NCBI RefSeq assembly: GCF_004011865.1
Contig: NZ_RKLP01000006.1
Location: 248,001-312,000, forward strand
DNA length: 64,000 nt
Origin: Prescottella agglutinans
GTDB lineage: Bacteria; Actinomycetota; Actinomycetes; Mycobacteriales; Mycobacteriaceae
Direction: 5' to 3'
Part shown: piece after piece, positions 23,330 through 41,222 of the stretch
Layout of the letters: each line of letters opens with the position of its first letter
Position numbering within the stretch: the first letter of the stretch is position 1
The notes under the pieces: generated by a model
What the model was told of the DNA's origin: nothing
The model's input: only the letters and a program-made list of their open reading frames with translations
Database searches by the model: none
Position numbers and translations under genes: made by a program

Positions 23330-23788
23330 TCAGGCGCGGCTGCGGACGAACTCGAGTGCCCGGTCGGCGTGCAGATTCGCGCGCAGTTCGCTGGAGATCA
23401 CCTCGAGTACCGTGCGATCGGTGTCGATGACGAACGTGCTCCGCTTGACCGGGGTGATCCGGCCGAGCAGGCCGCGCTTGACGCCGAACTGTGCGGCGAC
23501 GGTGCCGTCGACGTCGGCCAGTAGCGGATAGTCGAACGACTGGGCTCGCGCGAAGCCGGACTGCTTCTCGACGCTGTCGCGGCTGATGCCGGCGACGGAG
23601 GCCCCGGCCGCGGCGAACTCGCGCGCCAGGTCCCGGAAGTGGCAGGCCTCCGCCGTGCACACCGGCGTGGAGGCTGCCGGGTAGAAGAACAGCACGAGCG
23701 GTCCGTCCGCGAGCAGTGACGTCAGCGTGCGGCGGGTGCCGTCCTGGTCGGGAAGATCGAATTCGGGCGCGCGATCACCGGGCTTCAT
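23330..23788 (-). CDS. bcp: Peroxiredoxin, BCP/PrxQ type
   Basis: A 152-residue thiol peroxidase. The peroxidatic Cys44 and resolving Cys49 lie in [14 protein letters not shown], the PrxQ-type spacing. It reduces peroxides with electrons from thioredoxin or similar. ATG 23788 begins with [17 protein letters not shown], the usual start; longer frames are unconserved. It ends 7 bases from the convergent dioxygenase and is divergent from trpE, the same place as bcpB (Rv1608c) before trpE in mycobacteria. Confidence 0.92.
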   Translation of the reverse strand: MKPGDRAPEFDLPDQDGTRRTLTSLLADGPLVLFFYPAASTPVCTAEACHFRDLAREFAAAGASVAGISRDSVEKQSGFARAQSFDYPLLADVDGTVAAQFGVKRGLLGRITPVKRSTFVIDTDRTVLEVISSELRANLHADRALEFVRSRA

Positions 23789-23846
23789 GAGCGCCGAGGC
23801 TACCCGCGACCGCGGCCGTGATCGGTCCCCCTGGGATGATGGGTGC

Positions 23847-25448
23847 ATGCGCGGCGAGTCCACCACCATCCCAGCAGCACCCTCGGCGTCCCCCGGCGGG
23901 CCGGCACCACACGATTCGACGACCACCCGCGAGCAGTTCCGCGCGCTGGCGGCCGAGCATCGGGTGGTCCCCGTCATTCGAAAGGTGCTGGCGGACGCCG
24001 AGACCCCGCTGTCGGCCTACACCAAGCTGGCCGGCAGCCGACCGGGCACGTTCCTGCTGGAATCGGCCGAGAACGGGCGGTCGTGGTCGCGGTGGTCGTT
24101 CATCGGCGCGGGCAGTCCGGCCGCGCTGACCGTTCAGGACGGCGAGGCCGCCTGGTTCGGCAGCGTCCCGGCGGGTGCGCCGTCCGGTGGCGATCCGCTG
24201 CTCGCGCTCGGGCGCACGCTCGAGCTGCTGCGCACCGAGCGCCTCCCGGACCTGCCGCCGCTGACCGGCGGCATGGTCGGTTTCCTCGGTTACGACGCCG
24301 TCCGCCGGATCGAGCGACTGCCCAGTCACGCCGCCGACGACCTGCAGATCCCCGAGATGGTGATGCTGCTCGCGACGGATCTCGCCGCCGTCGACCACCA
24401 CGAGGGCGCGATCACGCTCATCGCCAACGCGGTCAACTGGGACGGCTCCGACGAACGGGTCGACGCCGCCTACGACGACGCCGTCGTCCGCCTCGACCGG
24501 ATGACCGATGCGCTCGCCGCGCCCGCGCCGTCGACCGTGTCGACGTTCGCCCGGACCCAGCCCGAGTACCGGCGCCAGCGCACCACCGAGAGCTTCGGAA
24601 TGGATGTGCGCCGGCTCATCGGCGAGATCGAGGCCGGCGAGGCGTTCCAGGTCGTGCTGTCGCAGCGCTTCGAAATGGACTGTGCTGCAGAACCGATCGA
24701 CGTCTACCGGATGCTGCGGGCCTCGAACCCGAGCCCGTACATGTACCTGGTGCAGGTCCCCGGCGCCGACGGGCAGACGGCCTTCTCGATCGTCGGGTCG
24801 AGCCCGGAGTCGCTCGTCACGGTGAAGGAGGGTGTCGCGACCACGCATCCCATCGCGGGGACGCGGTGGCGCGGCGCCACCGAGGAGGACGACATCCTGC
24901 TCGAGAAGGATCTGCTCGCCGACGAGAAGGAGAACTCCGAGCACCTGATGCTGGTGGATCTCGGGCGCAACGACCTGGGGCGGGTGTGTGAGCCGGGTAC
25001 CGTGAAGGTGCACGACTACCGGCACATCGAGCGCTACAGCCACGTGATGCACCTGGTCTCGACGGTGACCGGACGCCTCGCCGAGGGCAGGCACGCCCTC
25101 GACGCCGTGAAGGCGTGTTTCCCGGCCGGCACGCTGTCGGGCGCCCCCAAGGTGCGCGCGATGGAGTTGATCGACGAACTCGAACCGACCCGGCGCGGGA
25201 TCTACGGCGGCATCGTCGGCTACCTGGACTTCGCGGGAGACGCCGACACGGCGATCGCGATCCGCACGGCGCTGATCAAGGACGGCACCGCGTACGTGCA
25301 GGCCGGTGCGGGTGTGGTGGCGGACTCGGATCCGGTCTACGAGGACACCGAGGCGAAGAACAAGGCGATGGCCGTGCTCAGTGCCATCGCGGCAGCGCAG
25401 ACGTTGCGGCCCTTCGGGGGCCGACCGGAGGTGAGCAGCGGTGAGTGA
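23847..25448 (+). CDS. trpE: Anthranilate synthase component I
   Basis: A 533-residue chorismate-using subunit that makes anthranilate with the TrpG glutaminase. The tryptophan feedback site [16 protein letters not shown] is near the N-terminus. The C-terminal catalytic domain shows [22 protein letters not shown]-type [19 protein letters not shown], and [23 protein letters not shown] 23847 is chosen just before the start of similarity. The stop overlaps the next start by 8 bases. No trpG is in this window. Confidence 0.96.
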   Translation: MRGESTTIPAAPSASPGGPAPHDSTTTREQFRALAAEHRVVPVIRKVLADAETPLSAYTKLAGSRPGTFLLESAENGRSWSRWSFIGAGSPAALTVQDGEAAWFGSVPAGAPSGGDPLLALGRTLELLRTERLPDLPPLTGGMVGFLGYDAVRRIERLPSHAADDLQIPEMVMLLATDLAAVDHHEGAITLIANAVNWDGSDERVDAAYDDAVVRLDRMTDALAAPAPSTVSTFARTQPEYRRQRTTESFGMDVRRLIGEIEAGEAFQVVLSQRFEMDCAAEPIDVYRMLRASNPSPYMYLVQVPGADGQTAFSIVGSSPESLVTVKEGVATTHPIAGTRWRGATEEDDILLEKDLLADEKENSEHLMLVDLGRNDLGRVCEPGTVKVHDYRHIERYSHVMHLVSTVTGRLAEGRHALDAVKACFPAGTLSGAPKVRAMELIDELEPTRRGIYGGIVGYLDFAGDADTAIAIRTALIKDGTAYVQAGAGVVADSDPVYEDTEAKNKAMAVLSAIAAAQTLRPFGGRPEVSSGE

Positions 25449-26163
25449 GAACAGGACCGGCGGTCGTCGAGCCGTTGGGATCGCGGCGCTGTTGCTCGCG
25501 GTGGCGGCGGTGTGCCTGTGGGGCTCGTCGCGCATGACGTGGGTGACGGTCACGTCGTCGGACGGACTGGGTGAGGACCGGGTCACGAGCCTCGACGGCG
25601 GCACGTGGGCGGCGGCGACCACTCCGCTGGCGCTCGTCCTGGTCGCCGCGATCGCTGCCGCATTCGCGGTGCGCGGCTGGATGGTCCGGGTGCTCGGAGT
25701 CCTGGTCGCGGTCGTCGCGGTCGTCGCAGCGATTCCCGCCGTCGGTCTGCTGACCGGTGGTGCGTCGAACGAGCGTGCCGCGGACATCGCCGGCTTCGAA
25801 CGTGTCGGCACGGAGGTGACGGCGACGGACGTGTCGACCGCACCGGCGCTGCTGGTGCTGCTGGGCTCGGTCGCGGCGCTCGCCGCGGCCGTGGTGCTGA
25901 TCCGCAAACCGGCTGCGACCGGGGGGCTCTCGTCGAAGTACGACAGCCCGGCCGCGCGCCGGGAGGCGGCCGCGAAGCGGGAGTCCGACGGCGGGAAGCC
26001 GGACGAGCAGACGCAGCGCATGCTGTGGGACGCGCTGGACGCGGGGGAGGACCCCACCGTCGACGGCGCCGACGAGGACCCGACCAGCGGTGGATCGACC
26101 CCGCGGGCGGGCGATGTGAGCAAGGACACCGGCCCTGCGGGTACCCGCCCGGAGGGTGAATAA
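25441..26163 (+). CDS. Trp biosynthesis-associated membrane protein (TIGR02234 type)
   Basis: A 240-residue membrane protein with four hydrophobic helices (about 10-29, 58-77, 82-104, 134-157), a WGSSRMTWV motif after helix 1, and a long charged cytoplasmic tail with [15 protein letters not shown]. This family sits between trpE and trpC in many actinobacteria; its job is unknown. The GTG start lies inside trpE, so translation is coupled. Confidence 0.92.
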   Translation: MSENRTGGRRAVGIAALLLAVAAVCLWGSSRMTWVTVTSSDGLGEDRVTSLDGGTWAAATTPLALVLVAAIAAAFAVRGWMVRVLGVLVAVVAVVAAIPAVGLLTGGASNERAADIAGFERVGTEVTATDVSTAPALLVLLGSVAALAAAVVLIRKPAATGGLSSKYDSPAARREAAAKRESDGGKPDEQTQRMLWDALDAGEDPTVDGADEDPTSGGSTPRAGDVSKDTGPAGTRPEGE

Positions 26164-26173
26164 CCGCGACCTC

Positions 26174-26179
26174 TAGGCT
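26174..26179 (+). promoter_or_regulatory. Possible -10 box before trpC
   Basis: TAGGCT in the 79-base gap before trpC, a common actinobacterial -10 form. A weak hairpin (GATGAGG / CCTCACATC) follows. No convincing -35 was seen. Confidence 0.3.
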
Positions 26180-26242
26180 GAGTCAAGATCCGATGAGGTT
26201 CCTCACATCGGTATTGACATGCCGGAAAGGACTCGAGCCACG

Positions 26243-27052
26243 ATGACCGTTCTCGACTCGATTCTCGACGGGGTGCGCGCCGATGTCGCCGCCCGCGAAG
26301 CCGTTCTCGACCTCGCCGCGGTGAAGGCCGCCGCCGCTGCTGCGCCGCCCGCGATCGATGCCGCGGCCGCGCTGCGCGCGCCGGGCATCGGCGTCATCGC
26401 CGAGGTGAAGCGGGCGAGCCCGTCGAAGGGCGCGCTCGCCGACATCCCCGATCCGGCGGTGCTCGCGGCCGCCTACGAGGCCGGGGGCGCCCGGGTGATC
26501 AGCGTGCTCACCGAGGAGCGCCGGTTCCAGGGTTCGCTCGCCGATCTCGATGCGGTCCGCCGCGCGGTGAACATCCCGATCCTGCGCAAGGACTTCATCG
26601 TCGGGCCCTACCAGATTCACGAGGCACGCGCCCACGGTGCGGACGTCATCCTGCTCATCGTCGCGGCGCTCGAGCAGAGCGTGCTCACCTCGCTGCTCGA
26701 TCGCACCGAATCGCTGGGCATGACGGCGCTCGTCGAGGTCCACACCGAGGAGGAAGCGGACCGCGCCCTCGAAGCCGGCGCCAGCGTCATCGGCGTCAAC
26801 GCTCGCAACCTCAAGACCCTCGAGGTCGACATGGACACCTTCGGCCGCATCGCGCCGGGGCTGCCGACGGACATCGTCAAGATCGCCGAGTCCGGGGTGC
26901 GCGGCACCGCGGATCTGCTCGCGTACGCGGGTGCCGGGGCGGACGCGGTTCTCGTCGGCGAGGGGCTGGTGACCAGCGGTGACCCGCGGGCGGCCGTGGC
27001 GGAACTGGTGACCGCGGGTGCGCATCCGTCGTGCCCCAAGCCGGCACGCTGA
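26243..27052 (+). CDS. trpC: Indole-3-glycerol phosphate synthase
   Basis: A 269-residue TIM barrel that closes the indole ring from CdRP. The signature [12 protein letters not shown] with its catalytic Lys and Glu, the [12 protein letters not shown] block, [13 protein letters not shown] and AESGVRG are all intact. AAAGGA precedes ATG 26243. It is the monofunctional type without TrpF. It begins 79 bases after the membrane protein gene. Confidence 0.97.
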   Translation: MTVLDSILDGVRADVAAREAVLDLAAVKAAAAAAPPAIDAAAALRAPGIGVIAEVKRASPSKGALADIPDPAVLAAAYEAGGARVISVLTEERRFQGSLADLDAVRRAVNIPILRKDFIVGPYQIHEARAHGADVILLIVAALEQSVLTSLLDRTESLGMTALVEVHTEEEADRALEAGASVIGVNARNLKTLEVDMDTFGRIAPGLPTDIVKIAESGVRGTADLLAYAGAGADAVLVGEGLVTSGDPRAAVAELVTAGAHPSCPKPAR

Positions 27053-27113
27053 TACGTCGCGCCGACAGGGACCCGACCACTCGTTCTCGTGGGCGTTGGG
27101 GCAGACTGGAGGG

Positions 27114-28429
<1,316 letters not shown>

Positions 28430-28433
<4 letters not shown>

Positions 28434-29233
28434 GCCAACGAGAGTCACGCCTCGCGCCGACGTTCGCGCAGTGCCGGGAGGAGAAGCGGGCGGCCCTCGT
28501 CGGCTACCTGCCCGCCGGTTACCCGGACGTGCCGACGTCGATCGACGTGTTCAAGGCGATGGTCGATTCCGGCTGCGACATCATCGAGGTCGGCGTCGCG
28601 TACTCGGATCCGGTGATGGACGGGCCGACCATCCAGACGGCCGCCGAGACCGCGCTGCGCAACGGTGTGCGTCTGCGTGACGTGTTCACCGTCGTCGAGC
28701 AGATCGCCTCGGTCGGCGGCAAGCCCGTCGTGATGACGTACTGGAACCCGGTGCTCAAGTACGGCGTCGACGCCTTCTCCCGCGACCTCGCGTCCGCCGG
28801 TGGTCTGGGCATGATCACGCCGAATCTGATCCCGGAGGAGGCCGGCGAGTGGATGGAGGCGTCCGAGCAGCACCACCTCGACCGCATCTTCCTCGTCGCG
28901 CCGTCGTCCACCGAGGAGCGGTTGGCGATGACGCTCGAGGCCAGCAGCGGCTTCATCTATGCCGCGTCGACGATGGGTGTGACCGGTGCGCGTGACAGCG
29001 TCTCGTCGATGGCCCCCGAACTGACGGCACGCATCCGGGCGCACTCGGACATCCCGGTCGGTGTCGGCCTGGGCGTTCGTTCCGGTGCGCAGGCAGCGGA
29101 GATCGCGTCGTACGCGGACGCCGTGATCGTCGGTTCGGCGATCGTCTCGGCGGTGGAGCAGGGCCTCGATGCAGTGCGCGCGATCACTGCCGAACTCGCG
29201 GAGGGTGTGCGCTCGGCTACCGTGGCCCGGTGA
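28430..29233 (+). CDS. trpA: Tryptophan synthase alpha chain
   Basis: A 267-residue TIM barrel that releases indole from IGP. Catalytic Glu53 and Asp64 are visible in [20 protein letters not shown], and the phosphate site is in [12 protein letters not shown]. The GTG is fixed by the GTGA overlap with trpB. The stop in turn overlaps the lgt start by 4 bases, so lipoprotein maturation is translationally linked to the trp operon. Confidence 0.98.
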
Positions 29234-30219
29234 CTCCGATGGCGACCTCGACGCAAATCCTCGCTTACATCCCGAGCCCACCGCAGGGCGTGTGGTACGT
29301 GGGGCCGCTGGCCCTGCGCGCCTACGCGCTGTGCATCATCGCCGGCATCATCGTCGCGATCGTGTGGGGCGATCGGCGTTGGGTCGCCCGTGGTGGTGAG
29401 AAGGGCACCGTCCTGGACATCGCGGTCTGGGCGGTGCCGTTCGGCCTGATCGGTGGCCGCCTGTATCACGTGATGACGGACTGGCCGACGTACTTCGGCC
29501 CCGGCGGCAACCCGGTCGACGCGCTCAAGATCTGGCAGGGCGGCCTGGGGATCTGGGGTGCGGTGGCACTCGGCGCCGTCGGCGCCTGGATCGGCTGCCG
29601 GCGCCGCGGCATTCCGTTGCCCGCGTTCGGCGACGCGATCGCGCCGGGCATCATCCTCGCGCAGGCGATCGGGCGTCTCGGCAACTGGTTCAACCAGGAG
29701 TTGTACGGGCGCGAGACGACGGTGCCGTGGGGCCTCGAGATCTACGAGCGCACCGATGCGTCGGGTCGCATCAACACCCTCGACGGTGTGTCGAACGGCG
29801 TCGTGCAGCAGGTGGTCCACCCCACCTTCCTGTACGAGCTGGTGTGGAACCTGCTCATCGTCGTGCTGCTCGTCGTGGTCGACCGCCGGTTCAAGATCGG
29901 CCACGGCCGACTGTTCGCGCTGTACGTGGCCGGATACTGCGCGGGCCGGTTCTGGATCGAGCTGATGCGTTCGGACCACGCGAGCCACATCCTGGGCATC
30001 CGGGTGAACTCGTTCACGTCGGCGATCGTCTTCGCGTGCGCCGTGGCCTACTTCGTCCTGGCCACCAAGGGACGCGAGGATCCGGCAGAGTTGAAGCCAC
30101 ACTCCCGGGACGACCGTGTGGCCGTCGCACCGGCGGACTCGACGCCCGGCGACGACTCGTCGGCCGATACCGAGCGCGTCGACGGCGACCAGCCCGAAGT
30201 GAAGGGGGAGAAGAAATGA
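29230..30219 (+). CDS. lgt: Prolipoprotein diacylglyceryl transferase Lgt
   Basis: A 329-residue integral membrane enzyme that attaches diacylglycerol to lipobox cysteines. Around seven hydrophobic segments are present. Key blocks are GGRLYHVMTDW, IWQGGLGIWGA, the Lgt signature GRLGNWFNQELYG, and HPTFLYE. A charged tail of about 55 residues follows the last helix. The GTG overlaps trpA by 4 bases and its stop overlaps the next small gene by 4. Confidence 0.97.
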   Translation: MTPMATSTQILAYIPSPPQGVWYVGPLALRAYALCIIAGIIVAIVWGDRRWVARGGEKGTVLDIAVWAVPFGLIGGRLYHVMTDWPTYFGPGGNPVDALKIWQGGLGIWGAVALGAVGAWIGCRRRGIPLPAFGDAIAPGIILAQAIGRLGNWFNQELYGRETTVPWGLEIYERTDASGRINTLDGVSNGVVQQVVHPTFLYELVWNLLIVVLLVVVDRRFKIGHGRLFALYVAGYCAGRFWIELMRSDHASHILGIRVNSFTSAIVFACAVAYFVLATKGREDPAELKPHSRDDRVAVAPADSTPGDDSSADTERVDGDQPEVKGEKK

Positions 30220-30452
30220 CCGAACCGTTCGACTACGACGCGACCGCGGACGCGTCACTGACCGAGTCGACGTCGGGCACCTCCGCGGTGCCCCCCTCCG
30301 GTGGGAACACCGCAGGACCGGGCTGGGACACCTACTCGGGCGTCGGTAACGGCCCCGGCTGGGGCAGTGGGCCCACCTACCCGCCGCCCGCGGACAACCC
30401 ACCGCAGCCCGCCTCCGATCCGGCGGAGAAGGCCGACGAATCGGGGGAGTGA
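30216..30452 (+). CDS. Small Pro/Gly-rich protein of unknown function
   Basis: A 78-residue low-complexity protein rich in Gly, Pro, Ser and Thr with acidic ends and no hydrophobic segment. I recognise no family. It is translationally coupled to lgt (ATGA) with GGGGGAG as ribosome site, and a strong terminator begins four bases after its stop, so it is the last gene of the trp-lgt unit. Confidence 0.65.
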   Translation: MTEPFDYDATADASLTESTSGTSAVPPSGGNTAGPGWDTYSGVGNGPGWGSGPTYPPPADNPPQPASDPAEKADESGE

Positions 30453-30455
30453 ACA

Positions 30456-30488
30456 CACCGCCCGCGCCGTTCTCCGGCGCGGGCGGTG
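30456..30488 (+). terminator. Terminator of the trp-lgt unit
   Basis: A perfect 13-bp stem (30456-30468 with 30476-30488) around a 7-base loop, followed by ATTTTC. Confidence 0.85.
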
Positions 30489-30715
30489 CGCATTTTCGCC
30501 ATCGCTTCGGGTGGCCTCGGCGCGGTAAACTGGCCCGGCCGGGTATGGAACTCGGCAACCTTCACGGGTCGACAGCAGTGCCGGTGGACCCCGATCGATG
30601 CAGTCAGCACCCGTAGCTGGTGACCCCGCCAGGGGCCGCCAGAGAAGTGCGCGACGCGCGATGGTCCGCAGCGAGGCTCTCCGGAGCTTCCCGCGGGCCG
30701 GTGTGGAGGTGTTCG

Positions 30716-36800
<6,085 letters not shown>

Positions 36801-36860
36801 TGCTCACTCGGCCGTCACCCGGCGTTGGTCCGCCGAATAGAGTTCGTTCCTGAAGTTGAC

Positions 36861-36866
36861 TAGGCT
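36861..36866 (+). promoter_or_regulatory. Likely -10 of a leaderless pyk transcript
   Basis: TAGGCT ends six bases before the GTG start of pyk, so the transcript should begin at or next to the start codon. Confidence 0.35.
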
Positions 36867-36872
36867 TTCCTC

Positions 36873-38291
36873 GTGACCCGACGCACGAAGATTGTCTGCA
36901 CTCTTGGCCCTGCAACCGCCTCCGGCGACCGCGTTCGCGAGCTCGTCGAGAGCGGGATGGACGTAGCACGACTCAACTTCAGCCACGGTGAACACGCTGA
37001 TCACGAGGAGAACTACCGGCGCGTGCGCAAGGCGTCGGAGGTGACCGGCCGCGCGGTCGGTATTCTCGCCGACCTGCAGGGGCCGAAGATCCGCCTCGGC
37101 CGGTTCGTCGAGGGCAAGACGGTCTGGGAGACCGGTGAGCAGATCCGCATCACCGTCGCCGACTGTGACGGCACCCACGACCGGGTCTCGACCACCTACA
37201 AGCAGCTTGCCGAGGACGCCAAGCCCGGTGACCGGTTACTCGTCGACGACGGAAAGGTCGGCCTGGTCGTCGACTCCGTCGACGGCGACGACGTGGTCTG
37301 CCGGGTCACCGAGGGCGGACCGGTCTCCAACAACAAGGGCGTCTCGCTGCCGGGCATGAACGTCTCGGTGCCGGCGCTCTCGGAGAAGGACATCGAGGAC
37401 CTCGAGTTCGCGCTGCGCCTCGGCGTCGACTTCATCGCGTTGTCGTTCGTGCGCTCGCCCGCCGACGTCGAACTGGTGCACGACGTGATGGACCGGGTCG
37501 GTCGCCGCGTCCCGGTGATCGCGAAGCTCGAGAAGCCCGAGGCCATCGAGAACCTCGAGGCCGTGGTGCTGGCGTTCGACGCGGTCATGGTCGCCCGCGG
37601 CGACCTGGGCGTCGAGCTGCCGCTCGAGCAGGTTCCGCTGGTGCAGAAGCGGGCGATCCAGATCGCCCGCGAGAACGCGAAGCCGGTGATCGTCGCCACC
37701 CAGATGCTCGAGTCGATGATCGAGAACTCGCGTCCGACGCGCGCCGAGGCGTCCGACGTCGCGAACGCGGTGCTCGACGGCGCGGACGCGGTGATGCTGT
37801 CCGGCGAGACCTCGGTCGGCAAGTACGTCATGGAGACGGTCCAGACCATGGCCCGGATCCTCGAGGCCGTCGAGACGGATCCTGCGCGCGTGCCGCCGCT
37901 GACGCACGTCCCGCGCACCAAGCGGGGTGTCATCTCGTACGGCGCCCGCGACATCGGCGAGCGCCTCGACGCCAAGGCCCTGGTCGCGTTCACCCAGTCC
38001 GGTGACACCGTCCGCCGGCTCGCGCGGCTGCACTCGCCGCTCCCGCTGCTGGCGTTCACGCCGCTGGAGGCGGTGCGCAGCCAGCTGGCGCTGTCGTGGG
38101 GCACCGAGACGTTCATCGTCGACCCCGTCAAGTCGACCGACCAGATGTTCTTCCAGGTCGACCACGCGTTGCTGTCCCTCGGCCGGTACAACCGCGGCGA
38201 TCTCGTCGTGATCGTCGCAGGATCGCCGCCCGGCACAGTAGGCTCGACCAACCTGATCCACGTCCACCGGATCGGGGAGGAAGACCACTAA
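36873..38291 (+). CDS. pyk: Pyruvate kinase
   Basis: A 472-residue glycolytic enzyme: PEP plus ADP gives pyruvate and ATP. The N-terminus RRTKIVCTLGPAT, the metal and active-site block VARGDLGVELP, the IAKLEKPEAIENL strand with the catalytic Lys, and the TQMLESMIENSRPTRAEASD signature are present. A C-terminal effector domain follows. GTG 36873 has no ribosome site; TAGGCT six bases upstream suggests a leaderless transcript. Confidence 0.97.
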   Translation: MTRRTKIVCTLGPATASGDRVRELVESGMDVARLNFSHGEHADHEENYRRVRKASEVTGRAVGILADLQGPKIRLGRFVEGKTVWETGEQIRITVADCDGTHDRVSTTYKQLAEDAKPGDRLLVDDGKVGLVVDSVDGDDVVCRVTEGGPVSNNKGVSLPGMNVSVPALSEKDIEDLEFALRLGVDFIALSFVRSPADVELVHDVMDRVGRRVPVIAKLEKPEAIENLEAVVLAFDAVMVARGDLGVELPLEQVPLVQKRAIQIARENAKPVIVATQMLESMIENSRPTRAEASDVANAVLDGADAVMLSGETSVGKYVMETVQTMARILEAVETDPARVPPLTHVPRTKRGVISYGARDIGERLDAKALVAFTQSGDTVRRLARLHSPLPLLAFTPLEAVRSQLALSWGTETFIVDPVKSTDQMFFQVDHALLSLGRYNRGDLVVIVAGSPPGTVGSTNLIHVHRIGEEDH

Positions 38292-38305
38292 GAGGGGGTA
38301 CCCGG

Positions 38306-39202
38306 GTGAGTGACGTCGAGGCGGGCGTGCGTCCGGCACGATCGGCCGACCTGGAGACGCTGCTGGCGCTCCTGGATCTCGAGCAGATCGGTGAGGACAC
38401 CTACCTCGGCCGACACCCGGAGCAGGTGGGTAGTCGGACGTTCGGCGGCCAGTTGGTGTCGCAGGCGTTGGTGGCGGCGGGTCGGACGGTCGACGGTGAC
38501 CGTCCGGTCCACGCGATCAACGCGCACTTCATCCGGGGCGGCGACGTCAAGGCGCCGATCGAGTACCGCGTCGAGCGGCACCGGGACGGGCGCGCGTTCG
38601 CCAACCGCCAGGTGACGGCCTACCAGGACGGGAACGTGGTGTTCTCCATGCTCGCGGCGTTCCAGGACTGGGGTAGCGGACTCGAGCACAGCTTCGACAT
38701 CCCCGACGTCGCGGGCCCGGAGGATCTGCCGTCCTTCGACGACCACATCCTCGGGTACGAGGATCGTCTCCGCATGTTCGTCGACGCGCTCAAGCCGATG
38801 CAGATGCGGTACGCGAACGATCCGGCGTGGGTGCTCAAGGGCACCGGCGAACGGCTGACCCACAACCGCGTGTGGATCCGGACGGACGGGGCCCTGCCGG
38901 ACGACGCACTGGTCCACAGCGCCGCACTGGCGTACTCGTCCGACACCACCGTGCTGGACTCGATCCTCACCACCCACGGCCTGTCGTGGGGTCTCGATCG
39001 GATCGTGGCGGCGACCGTGAATCACTCCATCTGGTTCCACCGACCGTTCCGTTTCGACGAATGGGCGTTGTACGCAACGGAATCGCCGGTTGCATCCGGT
39101 TCGCGCGGATTGGCGACCGGGCGGTTCTTCACCCGCGACGGCCAGTTGATCGCAACCGTGGTGCAGGAGGGCGTGATCCGGCACTTTCCGGCCCGCCGGT
39201 GA
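38306..39202 (+). CDS. tesB: Acyl-CoA thioesterase II (TesB)
   Basis: A 298-residue double-hotdog thioesterase that hydrolyses medium and long acyl-CoAs. GRTFGGQLVSQAL-type SRTFGGQLVSQALVAAG, HAINAHFIRGGD, RDGRAFANRQVTAYQ, and WFHRPFRFDEWALY are family blocks. GTG 38306 lies 14 bases after pyk with GAGGGGG as ribosome site, so the two are likely one operon, as pykA-tesB1 in mycobacteria. Confidence 0.95.
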   Translation: MSDVEAGVRPARSADLETLLALLDLEQIGEDTYLGRHPEQVGSRTFGGQLVSQALVAAGRTVDGDRPVHAINAHFIRGGDVKAPIEYRVERHRDGRAFANRQVTAYQDGNVVFSMLAAFQDWGSGLEHSFDIPDVAGPEDLPSFDDHILGYEDRLRMFVDALKPMQMRYANDPAWVLKGTGERLTHNRVWIRTDGALPDDALVHSAALAYSSDTTVLDSILTTHGLSWGLDRIVAATVNHSIWFHRPFRFDEWALYATESPVASGSRGLATGRFFTRDGQLIATVVQEGVIRHFPARR

Positions 39203-39296
39203 CCGCGATTCCGCGATGATGCTCCGCCCCGATGTGCCCGCTCGCTAGAATTCTGGTTCTCCAGACACGGCACGCCATCGTCGATGGGGGAGCCTC

Positions 39297-41150
39297 ATGC
39301 AGAACGAACCGATCGACTGGAACAACGAGGTAGTCGCCAGTCTGATGTGGACGGCGCGGGCATTCGGGATCGCGTGCGTCTGCCTGGTGATCGTCGGATA
39401 CCTCCTCGTCCGCCACACGCAGTGGGGCAGGCAGTTCTGGACGATCACCGGCGCGTACTTCACCGGCCGCGACAGTTGGCGTCAGTGGGCGACAGTGGCC
39501 GCGATGCTCTTCCTCACGGTGCTGGGTGTGCGGTTGACGATCCTTCTGTCGTATCAGGGCAACGAGATGTACACCGCCCTGCAGTACGCCGCGCAGGCCT
39601 TCTCGGGCGGTGACGCCACCGCATTGGGCGAGGCGAAGTCGACGTTCTGGCGTTCGATCGTCGTGTTCACGGTGCTGGCGACGGTCCACGTGCTCCGGTC
39701 GCTCCTCGACTACTACGTGGGGCAGGCGTTCGTGATCCAGTGGCGGGTCTGGCTGACCGACCGGGTCGCGACCGACTGGCTCGACGGCCGCGCCTACTAC
39801 CGTGGCCGATTTATCGACAAGGGGATCGACAATCCGGATCAGCGCATCGAGACCGACATCACGAACATGACCACGGTGTCGCAATCGCTGTCGATGGGAC
39901 TGGTGACCGCGGTGACGTCGGTTGTCGCGTTCACCAAGATCCTCTGGGATCTGTCCGGCCCCATGACGCTCTTCGGCGTGGAGGTTCCGCGCGCGATGGT
40001 GGTGCTGGTCTACGTGTACATCCTGACCGCAACCGCGATCGCGTTCTGGATCGGGCATCCGTTGATCCAACTGAACTTCCTCAAGGAGCGATTCACCGCG
40101 AACTTCCGTTATGCGCTGGTGCGGCTCCGGGACCGGGCCGAGAGTGTCGCCTTCTACCACGGCGAATCGGTCGAACGCGGAGGGCTGCTCGGACGGTTCG
40201 GAGCGGTCATATCCAACGCATGGCGAATCGTCTTCCGTACCTTGAAGTTCGATGGTTTCAACCTGGGCGTGAGCCAGGTGGCGGTGGTGTTTCCGATCGT
40301 CATCCAGGCGCCGCGCTTCTTCGCCGGGACGATCACGCTCGGCGACATCACCCAGAGCGCGGCCGCCTTCGGGCAGGTCTCGGACTCGCTGTCGTTCTTC
40401 CGGCAGTCGTACGACGCGTTCGCCGGCTACCGGGCGAGCCTGATCCGATTGAACGGACTGATCAGTGCGGACGAGCGGTCGCGGGCGCTGCCCGAGCTGC
40501 GCACCGAACGTTCGGACGGAGTCCTGGAGTTGTCCGCGGTCAGCGTCAACCTGCCCGACGGGCGCCCCCTCGTCGACGGACTGGATCTGCGTCTGACGTC
40601 GGGCGAGGCGCTGCTGGTGTGCGGCGCATCGGGAAGTGGTAAGACGACGCTGCTCCGGACGCTCGCGCAGATGTGGCCGTACGCGACCGGGACGGTGCGC
40701 CGGCCGACGGGTGCCGAGGCGATCTTCCTGTCGCAGTTCCCGTACCTGCCGCTCGGTGATCTGCGCGACGCGGTCGCGTACCCGGCGCACGCCGCCGATC
40801 TGGGCGACGACACCATCCGGGAGGCGCTGCAGAAGGTCGCGCTCGGTCACCTGGTGCATCGCCTGGGCGAGCAGGAGGACTGGGCGGCGATCCTCTCGCC
40901 GGGTGAACAGCAGCGGGTGGCCTTCGCACGGATCCTGCTGATCCGACCCCAGGTGGCCTTCCTGGACGAGGCCACGTCCGCGGTGGACGAGGGGCTCGAG
41001 TACCAGTTGTACCGACTCGTCCGCGAGGAGGTGCCCGAGTGCATGCTGTTCAGCGTCAGTCATCGCAGCACCGTCGACCAGCATCACACCCGCCGACTGG
41101 AACTGCTCGGCGACGGGCCGTGGCGGATGTCCGAGGTGGCGGTCAACTGA
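39297..41150 (+). CDS. SbmA/BacA-like ABC transporter (fused membrane and ATPase domains)
   Basis: A 617-residue half-transporter. Six membrane helices spread over residues 1-340, with the family blocks DYYVGQAFVIQWRVWLTD, DNPDQRIETDI and ESVAFYHGE. The ATPase domain has Walker A GASGSGKTT, signature LSPGEQQRV and Walker B VAFLDEATS. Relatives include mycobacterial BacA (Rv1819c), which takes up cobalamin and peptides, so B12 import is a reasonable but unproven role. ATG 39297 follows GGGGGAG. A strong bidirectional terminator follows the gene. Confidence 0.92.
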   Translation: MQNEPIDWNNEVVASLMWTARAFGIACVCLVIVGYLLVRHTQWGRQFWTITGAYFTGRDSWRQWATVAAMLFLTVLGVRLTILLSYQGNEMYTALQYAAQAFSGGDATALGEAKSTFWRSIVVFTVLATVHVLRSLLDYYVGQAFVIQWRVWLTDRVATDWLDGRAYYRGRFIDKGIDNPDQRIETDITNMTTVSQSLSMGLVTAVTSVVAFTKILWDLSGPMTLFGVEVPRAMVVLVYVYILTATAIAFWIGHPLIQLNFLKERFTANFRYALVRLRDRAESVAFYHGESVERGGLLGRFGAVISNAWRIVFRTLKFDGFNLGVSQVAVVFPIVIQAPRFFAGTITLGDITQSAAAFGQVSDSLSFFRQSYDAFAGYRASLIRLNGLISADERSRALPELRTERSDGVLELSAVSVNLPDGRPLVDGLDLRLTSGEALLVCGASGSGKTTLLRTLAQMWPYATGTVRRPTGAEAIFLSQFPYLPLGDLRDAVAYPAHAADLGDDTIREALQKVALGHLVHRLGEQEDWAAILSPGEQQRVAFARILLIRPQVAFLDEATSAVDEGLEYQLYRLVREEVPECMLFSVSHRSTVDQHHTRRLELLGDGPWRMSEVAVN

Positions 41151-41173
41151 TGTCCAGGCCGGAAGGCGCACGG

Positions 41174-41217
41174 CCGCAGGGGCCTTCGCGCGAAGACCGG
41201 CGCGAAGGCCCCTGCGG
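41174..41217. terminator. Bidirectional terminator between ABC transporter and Rpf-like gene
   Basis: A perfect 18-bp stem (41174-41191 with 41200-41217) with an 8-base loop. It serves the convergent genes on both sides. Confidence 0.85.
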
Positions 41218-41222
41218 TGACG

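Noticed and set aside
30489-30715. Regulatory RNA or riboswitch upstream of gltB
   Set aside because: The 227-base gap shows no clear paired elements or conserved motif; only a possible TAAACT -10 near 30526.
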